From Bolinopsis microptera (taxonomy: Eukaryota; Ctenophora; Tentaculata; Lobata; Bolinopsidae), in contig NC_087082.1 of NCBI RefSeq assembly GCF_026151205.1, positions 20,360,494-20,424,493 on the forward strand: a stretch of DNA of 64,000 bases. Direction: 5' to 3'. The notes under the pieces were generated by a model that did not search any database, was not told the origin of the DNA, and saw only the letters and a program-made list of their open reading frames with translations. Below are positions 9,018 to 22,309 of this stretch, piece by piece. Position numbers and translations under genes: made by a program. The stretch's first letter is position 1. Every line of letters starts with the position of its first letter.

Positions 9018-12000
9018 GTAAGTTTATTTAGAGACACAGCTCCCCTGCTACTCCTCTAATGTAAGTTTAGTTAGAGACACAGCTCCCCTGCTACTCCTCT
9101 AATGTAAGTTTATTTAGAGACACAGCTCCCCTGCTACTCCTCTAATGTAAGTTTAGTTAGAGACACAGCTCCCCTGCTACTCCTCTAATGTAAGTTTATT
9201 TAGAGACACAGCTCCCCTGCTACTCCTCTAATGTAAGTTTAGTTAGAGACACAGCTCCCCTGCTACTCCTCTAATGTAAGTTTAGTTAGAGACACAGCTC
9301 CCCTGCTACTCCTCTAATGTAAGTTTAGTTAGAGACACAGCTCCCCTGCTACTCCTCTAATGTAAGTTTAGTTAGAGACACAGCTCCCCTGCTACTCCTC
9401 TAATGTAAGTTTAGTTAGAGACACAGCTCCCCTGCTACTCCTCTAATGTAAGTTTATTTAGAGACACAGCTCCCCTGCTACTCCTCTAATGTAAGTTTAT
9501 TTAGAGACACAGCTTCCCTGCTACTCCTCTAATGTAAGTTTATTTAGAGACACAGCTCCCCTGCTACTCCTCTAATGTAAGTTTATTTAGAGACACAGCT
9601 CCCCTGCTACTCCCCTAATGTAAGTTTAGTTAGAGACACAGCTCCCCTGCTACTCCTCTAATGTAAGTTTATTTAGAGACACAGCTCCCCTGCTACTCCT
9701 CTAATGTAAGTTTAGTTAGAGACACAGCTCCCCTGCTACTCCTCTAATGTAAGTTTAGTTGGAGACACAGCTCCCCTGCTACTCCTCTAATGTAAGTTTA
9801 TTTAGAGACACAGCTCCCCTGCTACTCCTCTAATGTAAGTTTATTTAGAGACACAGCTCCCCTGCTACTCCTCTAATGTAAGTTTATTTAGAGACACAGC
9901 TCCCCTGCTACTCCTCTAATGTAAGTTTATTTAGAGACACAGCTCCCCTGCTACTCCTCTAATGTAAGTTTATTTAGAGACACAGCTCCCCTGCTACTCC
10001 TCTAATGTAAGTTTATTTAGAGACACAGCTCCCCTGCTACTCCCCTAATGTAAGTTTAGTTAGAGACACAGCTCCCCTGCTACTCCTCTAATGTAAGTTT
10101 ATTTAGAGACACAGCTCCCCTGCTACTCCTCTAATGTAAGTTTATTTAGAGACACAGCTCCCCTGCTACTCCTCTAATGTAAGTTTAGTTGGAGACACAG
10201 CTCCCCTGCTACTCCTCTAATGTAAGTTTATTTAGAGACACAGCTCCCCTGCTACTCCTCTAATGTAAGTTTAGTTGGAGACACAGCTCCCCTGCTACTC
10301 CTCTAATGTAAGTTTATTTAGAGACACAGCTCCCCTGCTACTCCTCTAATGTAAGTTTATTTAGAGACACAGCTCCCCTGCTACTCCTCTAATGTAAGTT
10401 TATTTAGAGACACAGCTCCCCTGCTACTCCTCTAATGTAAGTTTATTTAGAGACACAGCTCCCCTGCTACTCCTCTAATGTAAGTTTATTTAGAGACACA
10501 GCTCCCCTGCTACTCCTCTAATGTAAGTTTATTTAGAGACACAGCTCCCCTGCTACTCCTCTAATGTAAGTTTATTTAGAGACACAGCTCCCCTGCTACT
10601 CCTCTAATGTAAGTTTATTTAGAGACACAGCTCCCCTGCTACTCCTCTAATGTAAGTTTATTTAGAGACACAGCTCCCCTGCTACTCCTCTAATGTAAGT
10701 TTAGTTAGAGACACAGCTCCCCTGCTACTCCTCTAATGTAAGTTTATTTAGAGACACAGCTCCCCTGCTACTCCTCTAATGTAAGTTTAGTTAGAGACAC
10801 AGCTCCCCTGCTACTCCTCTAATGTAAGTTTATTTAGAGACACAGCTCCCCTGCTACTCCTCTAATGTAAGTTTAGTTAGAGACACAGCTCCCCTGCTAC
10901 TCCTCTAATGTAAGTTTAGTTAGAGACACAGCTCCCCTGCTACTCCTCTAATGTAAGTTTATTTAGAGACACAGCTCCCCTGCTACTCCTCTAATGTAAG
11001 TTTAGTTAGAGACACAGCTCCCCTGCTACTCCTCTAATGTAAGTTTAGTTAGAGACACAGCTCCCCTGCTACTCCTCTAATGTAAGTTTAGTTAGAGACA
11101 CAGCTCCCCTGCTACTCCTCTAATGTAAGTTTAGTTAGAGACACAGCTCCCCTGCTACTCCTCTAATGTAAGTTTATTTAGAGACACAGCTCCCCTGCTA
11201 CTCCTCTAATGTAAGTTTAGTTGGAGACACAGCTCCCCTGCTACTCCTCTAATGTAAGTTTATTTAGAGACACAGCTCCCCTGCTACTCCTCTAATGTAA
11301 GTTTATTTAGAGACACAGCTCCCCTGCTACTCCTCTAATGTAAGTTTATTTAGAGACACAGCTCCCCTGCTACTCCTCTAATGTAAGTTTAGTTAGAGAC
11401 AAAGCTCCCCTGCTACTCCTCTAATGTAAGTTTAGTTAGAGACACAGCTCCCCTGCTACTCCTCTAATGTAAGTTTAGTTAGAGACACAGCTCCCCTGCT
11501 ACTCCTCTAATGTAAGTTTATTTAGAGACACAGCTCCCCTGCTACTCCTCTAATGTAAGTTTATTTAGAGACACAGCTCCCCTGCTACTCCTCTAATGTA
11601 AGTTTAGTTGGAGACACAGCTCCCCTGCTACTCCTCTAATGTAAGTTTATTTAGAGACACAGCTCCCCTGCTACTCCTCTAATGTAAGTTTATTTAGAGA
11701 CACAGCTCCCCTGCTACTCCTCTAATGTAAGTTTATTTAGAGACACAGCTCCCCTGCTACTCCTCTAATGTAAGTTTATTTAGAGACACAGCTCCCCTGC
11801 TACTCCTCTAATGTAAGTTTATTTAGAGACACAGCTCCCCTGCTACTCCTCTAATGTAAGTTTATTTAGAGACACAGCTCCCCTGCTACTCCTCTAATGT
11901 AAGTTTATTTAGAGACACAGCTCCCCTGCTACTCCTCTAATGTAAGTTTATTTAGAGACACAGCTCCCCTGCTACTCCTCTAATGTAAGTTTATTTAGAG

Positions 12001-15000
12001 ACACAGCTCCCCTGCTACTCCTCTAATGTAAGTTTAGTTAGAGACACAGCTCCCCTGCTACTCCTCTAATGTAAGTTTATTTAGAGACACAGCTCCCCTG
12101 CTACTCCTCTAATGTAAGTTTAGTTAGAGACACAGCTCCCCTGCTACTCCTCTAATGTAAGTTTAGTTAGAGACACAGCTCCCCTGCTACTCCTCTAATG
12201 TAAGTTTAGTTAGAGACACAGCTCCCCTGCTACTCCTCTAATGTAAGTTTAGTTAGAGACACAGCTCCCCTGCTACTCCTCTAATGTAAGTTTATTTAGA
12301 GACACAGCTCCCCTGCTACTCCTCTAATGTAAGTTTAGTTAGAGACACAGCTCCCCTGCTACTCCTCTAATGTAAGTTTAGTTAGAGACACAGCTCCCCT
12401 GCTACTCCTCTAATGTAAGTTTAGTTAGAGACACAGCTCCCCTGCTACTCCTCTAATGTAAGTTTATTTAGAGACACAGCTCCCCTGCTACTCCTCTAAT
12501 GTAAGTTTATTTAGAGACACAGCTCCCCTGCTACTCCTCTAATGTAAGTTTAGTTAGAGACACAGCTCCCCTGCTACTCCTCTAATGTAAGTTTAGTTAG
12601 AGACACAGCTCCCCTGCTACTCCTCTAATGTAAGTTTAGTTAGAGACACAGCTCCCCTGCTACTCCTCTAATGTAAGTTTAGTTAGAGACACAGCTCCCC
12701 TGCTACTCCTCTAATGTAAGTTTAGTTAGAGACACAGCTCCCCTGCTACTCCTCTAATGTAAGTTTAGTTAGAGACACAGCTCCCCTGCTACTCCTCTAA
12801 TGTAAGTTTAGTTAGAGACACAGCTCCCCTGCTACTCCTCTAATGTAAGTTTATTTAGAGACACAGCTCCCCTGCTACTCCTCTAATGTAAGTTTAGTTA
12901 GAGACACAGCTCCCCTGCTACTCCTCTAATGTAAGTTTAGTTAGAGACACAGCTCCCCTGCTACTCCTCTAATGTAAGTTTATTTAGAGACACAGCTCCC
13001 CTGCTACTCCTCTAATGTAAGTTTAGTTAGAGACACAGCTCCCCTGCTACTCCTCTAATGTAAGTTTATTTAGAGACACAGCTCCCCTGCTACTCCTCTA
13101 ATGTAAGTTTAGTTAGAGACACAGCTCCCCTGCTACTCCTCTAATGTAAGTTTATTTAGAGACACAGCTCCCCTGCTACTACTCTAATGTAAGTTTATTT
13201 AGAGACACAGCTCCCCTGCTACTACTCTAATGTAAGTTTATTTAGAGACACAGCTCCCCTGCTACTCCTCTAATGTAAGTTTATTTAGAGACACAGCTCC
13301 CCTGCTACTACTCTAATGTAAGTTTAGTTAGAGACACAGCTCCCCTGCTACTCCTCTAATGTAAGTTTATTTAGAGACACAGCTCCCCTGCTACTCCTCT
13401 AATGTAAGTTTAGTTAGAGACACAGCTCCCCTGCTACTCCTCTAATGTAAGTTTATTTAGAGACACAGCTCCCCTGCTACTCCTCTAATGTAAGTTTAGT
13501 TAGAGACACAGCTCCCCTGCTACTCCTCTAATGTAAGTTTAGTTAGAGACACAGCTCCCCTGCCACTCCTCTAATGTAAGTTTAGTTAGAGACACAGCTC
13601 CCCTGCTACTCCTCTAATGTAAGTTTATTTAGAGACACAGCTCCCCTGCTACTCCTCTAATGTAAGTTTAGTTAGAGACACAGCTCCCCTGCTACTCCTC
13701 TAATGTAAGTTTATTTAGAGACACAGCTCCCCTGCCACTCCTCTAATGTAAGTTTAGTTAGAGACACAGCTCCCCTGCTACTCCTCTAATGTAAGTTTAT
13801 TTAGAGACACAGCTCCCCTGCTACTCCTCTAATGTAAGTTTAGTTAGAGACACAGCTCCCCTGCTACTCCTCTAATGTAAGTTTATTTAGAGACACAGCT
13901 CCCCTGCCACTCCTCTAATGTAAGTTTAGTTAGAGACACAGCTCCCCTGCTACTCCTCTAATGTAAGTTTAGTTAGAGACACAGCTCCCCTGCTACTCCT
14001 CTAATGTAAGTTTATTTAGAGACACAGCTCCCCTGCTACTCCTCTAATGTAAGTTTAGTTGGAGACACAGCTCCCCTGCTACTCCTCTAATGTAAGTTTA
14101 TTTAGAGACACAGCTCCCCTGCTACTCCTCTAATGTAAGTTTAGTTAGAGACACAGCTCCCCTGCTACTCCTCTAATGTAAGTTTAGTTAGAGACACAGC
14201 TCCCCTGCTACTCCTCTAATGTAAGTTTATTTAGAGACACAGCTCCCCTGCTACTCCTCTAATGTAAGTTTATTTAGAGACACAGCTCCCCTGCTACTCC
14301 TCTAATGTAAGTTTATTTAGAGACACAGCTCCCCTGCTACTCCTCTAATGTAAGTTTAGATAGAGACACAGCTCCCCTGCTACTCCTCTAATGTAAGTTT
14401 ATTTAGAGACACAGCTCCCCTGCTACTCCTCTAATGTAAGTTTAGTTAGAGACACAGCTCCCCTGCTACTCCTCTAATGTAAGTTTAGTTAGAGACACAG
14501 CTCCCCTGCTACTCCTCTAATGTAAGTTTAGTTAGAGACACAGCTCCCCTGCTACTCCTCTAATGTAAGTTTAGTTAGAGACACAGCTCCCCTGCTACTC
14601 CTCTAATGTAAGTTTAGTTAGAGACACAGCTTCCCTGCTACTCCTCTAATGTAAGTTTAGTTAGAGACACAGCTCCCCTGCTACTCCTCTAATGTAAGTT
14701 TAGTTAGAGACACAGCTCCCCTGCTACTCCTCTAATGTAAGTTTAGTTAGAGACACAGCTCCCCTGCTACTCCTCTAATGTAAGTTTATTTAGAGACACA
14801 GCTTCCCTGCTACTCCTCTAATGTAAGTTTAGTTAGAGACACAGCTCCCCTGCTACTCCTCTAATGTAAGTTTAGTTAGAGACACAGCTCCCCTGCTACT
14901 CCTCTAATGTAAGTTTATTTAGAGACACAGCTCCCCTGCTACTCCTCTAATGTAAGTTTATTTAGAGACACAGCTCCCCTGCTACTCCTCTAATGTAAGT

Positions 15001-18000
15001 TTAGTTAGAGACACAGCTCCCCTGCTACTCCTCTAATGTAAGTTTATTTAGAGACACAGCTCCCCTGCTACTCCTCTAATGTAAGTTTATTTAGAGACAC
15101 AGCTCCCCTGCTACTCCTCTAATGTAAGTTTAGTTAGAGACACAGCTCCCCTGCTACTCCTCTAATGTAAGTTTAGTTAGAGACACAGCTCCCCTGCTAC
15201 TCCTCTAATGTAAGTTTAGTTAGAGACACAGCTCCCCTGCTACTCCTCTAATGTAAGTTTATTTAGAGACACAGCTCCCCTGCTACTCCTCTAATGTAAG
15301 TTTATTTAGAGACACAGCTCCCCTGCTACTCCTCTAATGTAAGTTTAGTTAGAGACACAGCTCCCCTGCTACTCCTCTAATGTAAGTTTATTTAGAGACA
15401 CAGCTCCCCTGCTACTCCTCTAATGTAAGTTTAGTTAGAGACACAGCTCCCCTGCTACTCCTCTAATGTAAGTTTATTTAGAGACACAGCTCCCCTGCTA
15501 CTCCTCTAATGTAAGTTTAGTTAGAGACACAGCTCCCCTGCTACTCCTCTAATGTAAGTTTAGTTAGAGACACAGCTCCCCTGCCACTCCTCTAATGTAA
15601 GTTTAGTTAGAGACACAGCTCCCCTGCCACTCCTCTAATGTAAGTTTATTTAGAGACACAGCTCCCCTGCTACTCCTCTAATGTAAGTTTAGTTAGAGAC
15701 ACAGCTCCCCTGCTACTCCTCTAATGTAAGTTTATTTAGAGACACAGCTCCCCTGCTACTCCTCTAATGTAAGTTTAGTTAGAGACACAGCTCCCCTGCT
15801 ACTCCTCTAATGTAAGTTTAGTTAGAGACACAGCTCCCCTGCTACTCCTCTAATGTAAGTTTATTTAGAGACACAGCTCCCCTGCTACTCCTCTAATGTA
15901 AGTTTATTTAGAGACACAGCTCCCCTGCTACTCCTCTAATGTAAGTTTAGTTAGAGACACAGCTCCCCTGCTACTCCTCTAATGTAAGTTTAGTTAGAGA
16001 CACAGCTCCCCTGCTACTCCTCTAATGTAAGTTTATTTAGAGACACAGCTCCCCTGCCACTCCTCTAATGTAAGTTTAGTTAGAGACACAGCTCCCCTGC
16101 TACTCCTCTAATGTAAGTTTAGATAGAGACACAGCTCCCCTGCTACTCCTCTAATGTAAGTTTAGTTAGAGACACAGCTCCCCTGCTACTCCTCTAATGT
16201 AAGTTTATTTAGAGACACAGCTCCCCTGCCACTCCTCTAATGTAAGTTTAGTTAGAGACACAGCTCCCCTGCTACTCCTCTAATGTAAGTTTAGATAGAG
16301 ACACAGCTCCCCTGCTACTCCTCTAATGTAAGTTTATTTAGAGACACAGCTCCCCTGCTACTCCTCTAATGTAAGTTTAGTTAGAGACACAGCTCCCCTG
16401 CTACTCCTCTAATGTAAGTTTATTTAGAGACACAGCTCCCCTGCTACTCCTCTAATGTAAGTTTAGTTAGAGACACAGCTCCCCTGCTACTCCTCTAATG
16501 TAAGTTTAGATAGAGACACAGCTCCCCTGCTACTCCTCTAATGTAAGTTTATTTAGAGACACAGCTCCCCTGCTACTCCTCTAATGTAAGTTTATTTAGA
16601 GACACAGCTCCCCTGCTACTCCTCTAATGTAAGTTTATTTAGAGACACAGCTCCCCTGCTACTCCTCTAATGTAAGTTTAGTTAGAGACACAGCTCCCCT
16701 GCTACTCCTCTAATGTAAGTTTAGTTAGAGACACAGCTCCCCTGCTACTCCTCTAATGTAAGTTTAGTTAGAGACACAGCTCCCCTGCTACTACTCTAAT
16801 GTAAGTTTATTTAGAGACACAGCTCCCCTGCTACTCCTCTAATGTAAGTTTAGTTAGAGACACAGCTCCCCTGCTACTCCTCTAATGTAAGTTTATTTAG
16901 AGACACAGCTCCCCTGCCACTCCTCTAATGTAAGTTTAGTTAGAGACACAGCTCCCCTGCTACTCCTCTAATGTAAGTTTAGTTAGAGACACAGCTCCCC
17001 TGCTACTCCTCTAATGTAAGTTTAGTTAGAGACACAGCTCCCCTGCTACTCCTCTAATGTAAGTTTAGTTAGAGACACAGCTCCCTGCTACTCCTCTAAT
17101 GTAAGTTTAGTTAGAGACACAGCTCCCCTGCTACTCCTCTAATGTAAGTTTATTTAGAGACACAGCTCCCCTGCTACTCCTCTAATGTAAGTTTATTTAG
17201 AGACACAGCTCCCCTGCTACTCCTCTAATGTAAGTTTAGTTAGAGACACAGCTCCCCTGCTACTCCTCTAATGTAAGTTTAGTTAGAGACACAGCTCCCC
17301 TGCTACTCCTCTAATGTAAGTTTATTTAGAGACACAGCTCCCCTGCTACTCCTCTAATGTAAGTTTATTTAGAGACACAGCTCCCCTGCCACTCCTCTAA
17401 TGTAAGTTTATTTAGAGACACAGCTCCCCTGCTACTCCTCTAATGTAAGTTTAGTTAGAGACACAGCTCCCCTGCTACTCCTCTATTGTAAGTTTATTTA
17501 GAGACACAGCTCCCCTGCTACTCCTCTAATGTAAGTTTATTTAGAGACACAGCTCCCCTGCTACTCCTCTAATGTAAGTTTAGTTAGAGACACAGCTCCC
17601 CTGCTACTCCTCTAATGTAAGTTTAGTTAGAGACACAGCTCCCCTGCTACTCCTCTAATGTAAGTTTATTTAGAGACACAGCTCCCCTGCTACTCCTCTA
17701 ATGTAAGTTTATTTAGAGACACAGCTCCCCTGCTACTCCTCTAATGTAAGTTTATTTAGAGACACAGCTCCCCTGCTACTCCTCTAATGTAAGTTTATTT
17801 AGAGACACAGCTCCCCTGCTACTCCTCTAATGTAAGTTTAGTTAGAGACACAGCTCCCCTGCTACTCCTCTAATGTAAGTTTATTTAGAGACACAGCTCC
17901 CCTGCTACTCCTCTAATGTAAGTTTATTTAGAGACACAGCTCCCCTGCTACTCCTCTAATGTAAGTTTATTTAGAGACACAGCTCCCCTGCTACTCCTCT

Positions 18001-19483
18001 AATGTAAGTTTATTTAGAGACACAGCTCCCCTGCTACTCCTCTAATGTAAGTTTATTTAGAGACACAGCTCCCCTGCTACTCCTCTAATGTAAGTTTATT
18101 TAGAGACACAGCTCCCCTGCTACTCCTCTAATGTAAGTTTAGTTAGAGACACAGCTCCCCTGCTACTCCTCTAATGTAAGTTTATTTAGAGACACAGCTC
18201 CCCTGCTACTCCTCTAATGTAAGTTTAGTTAGAGACACAGCTCCCCTGCCACTCCTCTAATGTAAGTTTAGTTAGAGACACAGCTCCCCTGCTACTCCTC
18301 TAATGTAAGTTTATTTAGAGACACAGCTCCCCTGCTACTCCTCTAATGTAAGTTTAGTTAGAGACACAGCTCCCCTGCTACTCCTCTAATGTAAGTTTAT
18401 TTAGAGACACAGCTCCCCTGCTACTCCTCTAATGTAAGTTTAGTTAGAGACACAGCTCCCCTGCTACTCCTCTAATGTAAGTTTATTTAGAGACACAGCT
18501 CCCCTGCTACTCCTCTAATGTAAGTTTAATTAGAGACACAGCTCCCCTGCTACTCCTCTAATGTAAGTTTATTTAGAGACACAGCTCCCCTGCTACTCCT
18601 CTAATGTAAGTTTATTTAGAGACACAGCTCCCCTGCTACTCCTCTAATGTAAGTTTAGTTAGAGACACAGCTCCCCTGCTACTCCTCTAATGTAAGTTTA
18701 TTTAGAGACACAGCTCCCCTGCTACTCCTCTAATGTAAGTTTAGTTAGAGACACAGCTCCCCTGCTACTCCTCTAATGTAAGTTTAGTTAGAGACACAGC
18801 TCCCCTGCTACTCCTCTAATGTAAGTTTATTTAGAGACACAGCTCCCCTGCTACTCCTCTAATGTAAGTTTATTTAGAGACACAGCTCCCCTGCTACTCC
18901 TCTAATGTAAGTTTATTTAGAGACACAGCTCCCCTGCTACTCCTCTAATGTAAGTTTATTTAGAGACACAGCTCCCCTGCTACTCCTCTAATGTAAGTTT
19001 AGTTAGAGACACAGCTCCCCTGCTACTCCTCTAATGTAAGTTTATTTAGAGACACAGCTCCCCTGCTACTCCTCTAATGTAAGTTTATTTAGAGACACAG
19101 CTCCCCTGCTACTCCTCTAATGTAAGTTTATTTAGAGACACAGCTCCCCTGCTACTCCTCTAATGTAAGTTTATTTAGAGACACAGCTCCCCTGCTACTC
19201 CTCTAATGTAAGTTTAGTTAGAGACACAGCTCCCCTGCTACTCCTCTAATGTAAGTTTATTTAGAGACACAGCTCCCCTGCTACTCCTCTAATGTAAGTT
19301 TATTTAGAGACACAGCTCCCCTGCTACTCCTCTAATGTAAGTTTATTTAGAGACACAGCTCCCCTGCTACTCCTCTAATGTAAGTTTATTTAGAGACACA
19401 GCTCCCCTGCTACTCCTCTAATGTAAGTTTAGTTAGAGACACAGCTCCCCTGCTACTCCTCTAATGTAAGTTTATTTAGAGAC
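8990..19483 (+). repeat. About 244 copies of a 43-bp unit carrying an exon end and 5' splice donor
   Basis: The unit starts GACACAGCTCCCCTGCTACT, continues CCTCTAAT|GTAAGT and ends TTATTTAGA. The first 28 bases equal the end of the upstream exon and the rest is the intron start, so every unit has a strong AAT|GTAAGT donor. The span divided by 43 gives about 244 units with few substitutions: TTATTTAGA versus TTAGTTAGA or TTAGTTGGA, CTGCCACTC or CTACTACTC for CTGCTACTC, and one 1-bp deletion near 17080. Variants recur at multiples of 43, often 172 bp. Confidence 0.97.
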
Positions 19484-19617
19484 GATTTTCAGCTCTTTTG
19501 AAATAGTTGCTGTTGTTTCAGCGTAAATCGAGTCGGTTGTCAATGAGCTGAATTATTTAATGGTATATTTTCAGGAGTAACACTAGGAACACTAGTTATA
19601 TAATGGTATATTTTCAG
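19484..19617 (+). other. Intron end with duplicated 3' splice site
   Basis: The segment TGGTATATTTTCAGGAGTAA occurs twice, with the AG at 19573-19574 and again at 19616-19617. Only the second copy continues into the coding exon (ACCGATCAACC). After the first the frame reads MSNTRNTSYIMVYFQE and stays open, so use of the first acceptor would add about 43 bases and shift the frame. Confidence 0.7.
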
Positions 19618-19710
19618 GAGTAACACTAACCGATCAACCACAAAACCAACTTCCGCTAAAACACCCCCCGCAAGTAAACAGAACAGTAACACCAGCAGTC
19701 CTGTAACACT
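19618..19710 (+). CDS. HUNK-like kinase tail exon (Thr/Ser/Asn-rich)
   Basis: Phase 2-2 exon of 93 bases. AT from the previous exon plus G gives Met, then SNTNRSTTKPTSAKTPPASK and QNSNTSSPVTL. It is low-complexity and basic/Thr-rich, with no recognised domain. The donor is ACACT|GTGAGT. Its 3' half with the donor is copied twice more in the intron. The assignment rests on phase matching on both sides. Confidence 0.65.
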
Positions 19711-20266
19711 GTGAGTATTGTAACTATGGCAACTAGTAGTGTAACTATTGTAACTATGGTAACTAGTAGTGTAACTATGGTAACTAGTAGTGTAACTATG
19801 GTAACTAGTAGTGTAACTATGGTAACTAGTAGTGTAACTATGGTAACTAGTAGTGTAACTATGGTAACAAGTAGTGTAACTATGGTAACACCCCCCGCAA
19901 GTAAACAGAACAGTAACACCAGCAGTCCTGTAACACTGTGAGTATTGTAACTATGGTAACTAGCTGTGTAACTATAGTAACTAGTAGTGTAACTATGGTA
20001 ACTAGTAGTGTAACTATGGTAACTAGTAGTGTAACTATGGTAACTAGTAGTGTAACTATGGTAACTAGTAGTGTAACTATGGTAACTAGTAGTGTAACTA
20101 TGGTAACTAGTAGTGTAACTATGGTAACTAGTAGTGTAACTATGGTAACTAGTAGTGTAACTATGGTAACTAGCTGTGTAACTATAGTATTAACTAGTAG
20201 TGTAACTATGGTAAAACCCCCCGCAAGTAAACAGAACAGTAACACCAGCAGTCCTGTGACACTGTG
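19711..20266 (+). repeat. GTAACTATG/ACTAGTAGT minisatellite with two extra copies of the exon 3' half
   Basis: 21-bp units (GTAACTATGGTAACTAGTAGT) separate copies of the exon segment CCCCCCGCAAGTAAACAGAA through to ACACT|GTGAGT, at about 19890-19938 and 20217-20264. The copies keep the donor but have no good acceptor in front. The 76- and 109-residue VTSSVTM frames are repeat by-products; in the real exon frame the first donor is followed at once by TGA. Confidence 0.9.
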
Positions 20267-20388
20267 AGTTAATAATTTAATTAAAATATGGTCACTACCA
20301 GTTACCAGTAACCAGTTACCATACTATATGAAAACTTGACTTTCTGATATTGACGACTGAAATTACTCGACTTACTCACAAATTTCAG

Positions 20389-22042
20389 GGAAACTGTGAC
20401 TGAGGACAAAAAAACTGACACACAAACTGACACGCAAACTTCTGAAACAGTACATACCAGTGTAACTATGGAAACAACCGATACTTTTACAGACCAACTC
20501 TCCCTCCCAACTGACACTACTCACTCCATTACCAATGAAAACAAGGTCCAACTACCACCTAGAAAATCAGTTAGTTCGGATGAATCTAAGTACTATTCAG
20601 TACTGGAGATTGAAGGGACGCCGCCCCGTGATAGTGATGTCATACAATCCTCCTGTAATGACATCGTCACTGCATCGTCACATGAAGCGCAAAATCACCC
20701 CAATAGCAATAAATTGTGGCCAGAATCGTCTGGAGGATCGGGCTCGTCCAATAACTCACAAAATAGAAAGGATTTTCACGAAGCTATGGAAAAAACAGTT
20801 CAAATCAGGAAGAAAATTGAATCAAAGCGTTCCTGGAAAATTAGTCCACGTGAAGATGATCCCCCGACTACAGCTCCTTATATGGGCATCACGTGTAACA
20901 GAACCTCTATGCCATCTCAGAGAGACCCTCCCTCTATACCTGAGAGATCAGCGAGAGACAGGTTGGATTATTCTAGACGACCAGATTTTAGAGATCCTAA
21001 GTTTGGAAACCGAGGGGCGGATGATCGTTCACGTGGCAGGATCGGGGACGATCAATTTCATGATTTCAAAAGTGAGTATGGATCTTATAATGACAGACAA
21101 AGTAGGGAAAACAGAGAGAACAGACCATCTGATGACTACAAACCTCGACAGTCTGATGACTACAGGTTGAGAACAGAGTATGATGAGAGACCTTACTCCA
21201 GCTACTACAACAGAAGACAATCAGATAACTTTAAAAACAGGCGCCCACCACCCCCTCCACCACCTCGTCCCCAGATCCCACCACCACTTCGTCCCCAGAT
21301 TCCTGAAAGGTATGATAAAGGTAGTTTAAGAAATTCCAGGACCTTTAGCTCTGTGAGGGGTCGTCCATCTCGGCAGGCTGTCCGGTCTCGTGGTCACAGT
21401 AGGACAAGGTCGTACGGTGGAGAGGGTTCTAGTGAGCTGGGACCACGTGACTTTAGATATATATCTGAAGGATCGTTTCTCCCATCTACAAGAGATAGAT
21501 CTGCTCCTCCGCACAAATTTAGAGATCGAAATCAGCCTGATTATTCTTCCACTTTATTCAGGAAATCTTCTACTCTACCCCAAAAATCTTCCTCTCTACC
21601 TAGAACATCTTTACATTCTTCAGCTCAACCTCGACCGATTTCCTCACGCAGTCGATCTCAACCTTCGTCTGCCCCGAGAGTTAGGGTATCGTTTGCAAAG
21701 GATCACGAGGTCAGGAGTAATTCAGGTTCCAGGAGTGTAGAACATGGCCTACATCAGGTAAACTTGAGCAGTGAAGGGGGACGTTCTAAAACGTTACCAA
21801 GACGCATGCCTAGTTTTCAATCAAGCTCCCAAAATTATCCGTTTACTAGACAAGATGCCGATCATGATATCCAGTGTGGTAATCAAAAGGAAGAAAGAGT
21901 TGGGTCAAGGAATCCTGATGATCTGAGACCCCTCAATTACGGAGACTATTTAGAAAATTCGTATAGGAGCAGTGGTCGGTTTAAAAGGAAATCAAACTAC
22001 AGTAGTAGAAGTTTTAAAAATTTCACTTTTTACAACTTGTAA
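20389..22042 (+). CDS. HUNK-like kinase: large disordered Arg/Ser/Pro-rich tail exon
   Basis: Acceptor AAATTTCAG. CT from the previous exon plus G gives Leu, then ETVTEDKKTDTQTDTQTSET. The exon encodes about 550 residues without a recognisable fold: an acidic/Thr start, repeated RPSDDYKPRQSDDYR motifs, a polyproline stretch (RRPPPPPPPRPQIPPPLRPQ) that could bind SH3 or EVH1 domains, then SR-type dipeptides. Long Ser-rich tails are known in HUNK. The frame ends NFTFYNL-TAA at 22042. The same bases form a GTAATA donor (TT|GTAATA) that fits the phase of the exon at 22310, so the protein may end here or continue. Confidence 0.75.
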
Positions 22043-22309
22043 TAATTAAAATCTTAAACCATTGCATCACCTGAATTTTAAAATTTCAAACGATCGTCTA
22101 CATGTTTTTGACTTAATCGCATTGCATGTAACAGTAAAAGTTCAAATTTGTCTTTTTAAATTTTGTATGTTTTCATAATAGACTAGTATTTTCTCATTTA
22201 AGTTTTAACTAAGTGAGCTATATTTTGTTCTGATGATATTGGAAATTGTAGATGTTTTACAGGATTGAAAATGTAGATGTTTTTTCTCTTTAAAACAAAT
22301 CTAGCACAG

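Noticed and set aside
8990-19483. CRISPR-like array (regular repeats over 10 kb)
   Set aside because: Units are contiguous without unique spacers, and the context is a spliced animal gene.
20535-21170. 211-residue frame overlapping the large tail exon
   Set aside because: Shadow of the 548-codon frame, which is in phase with the preceding exons.
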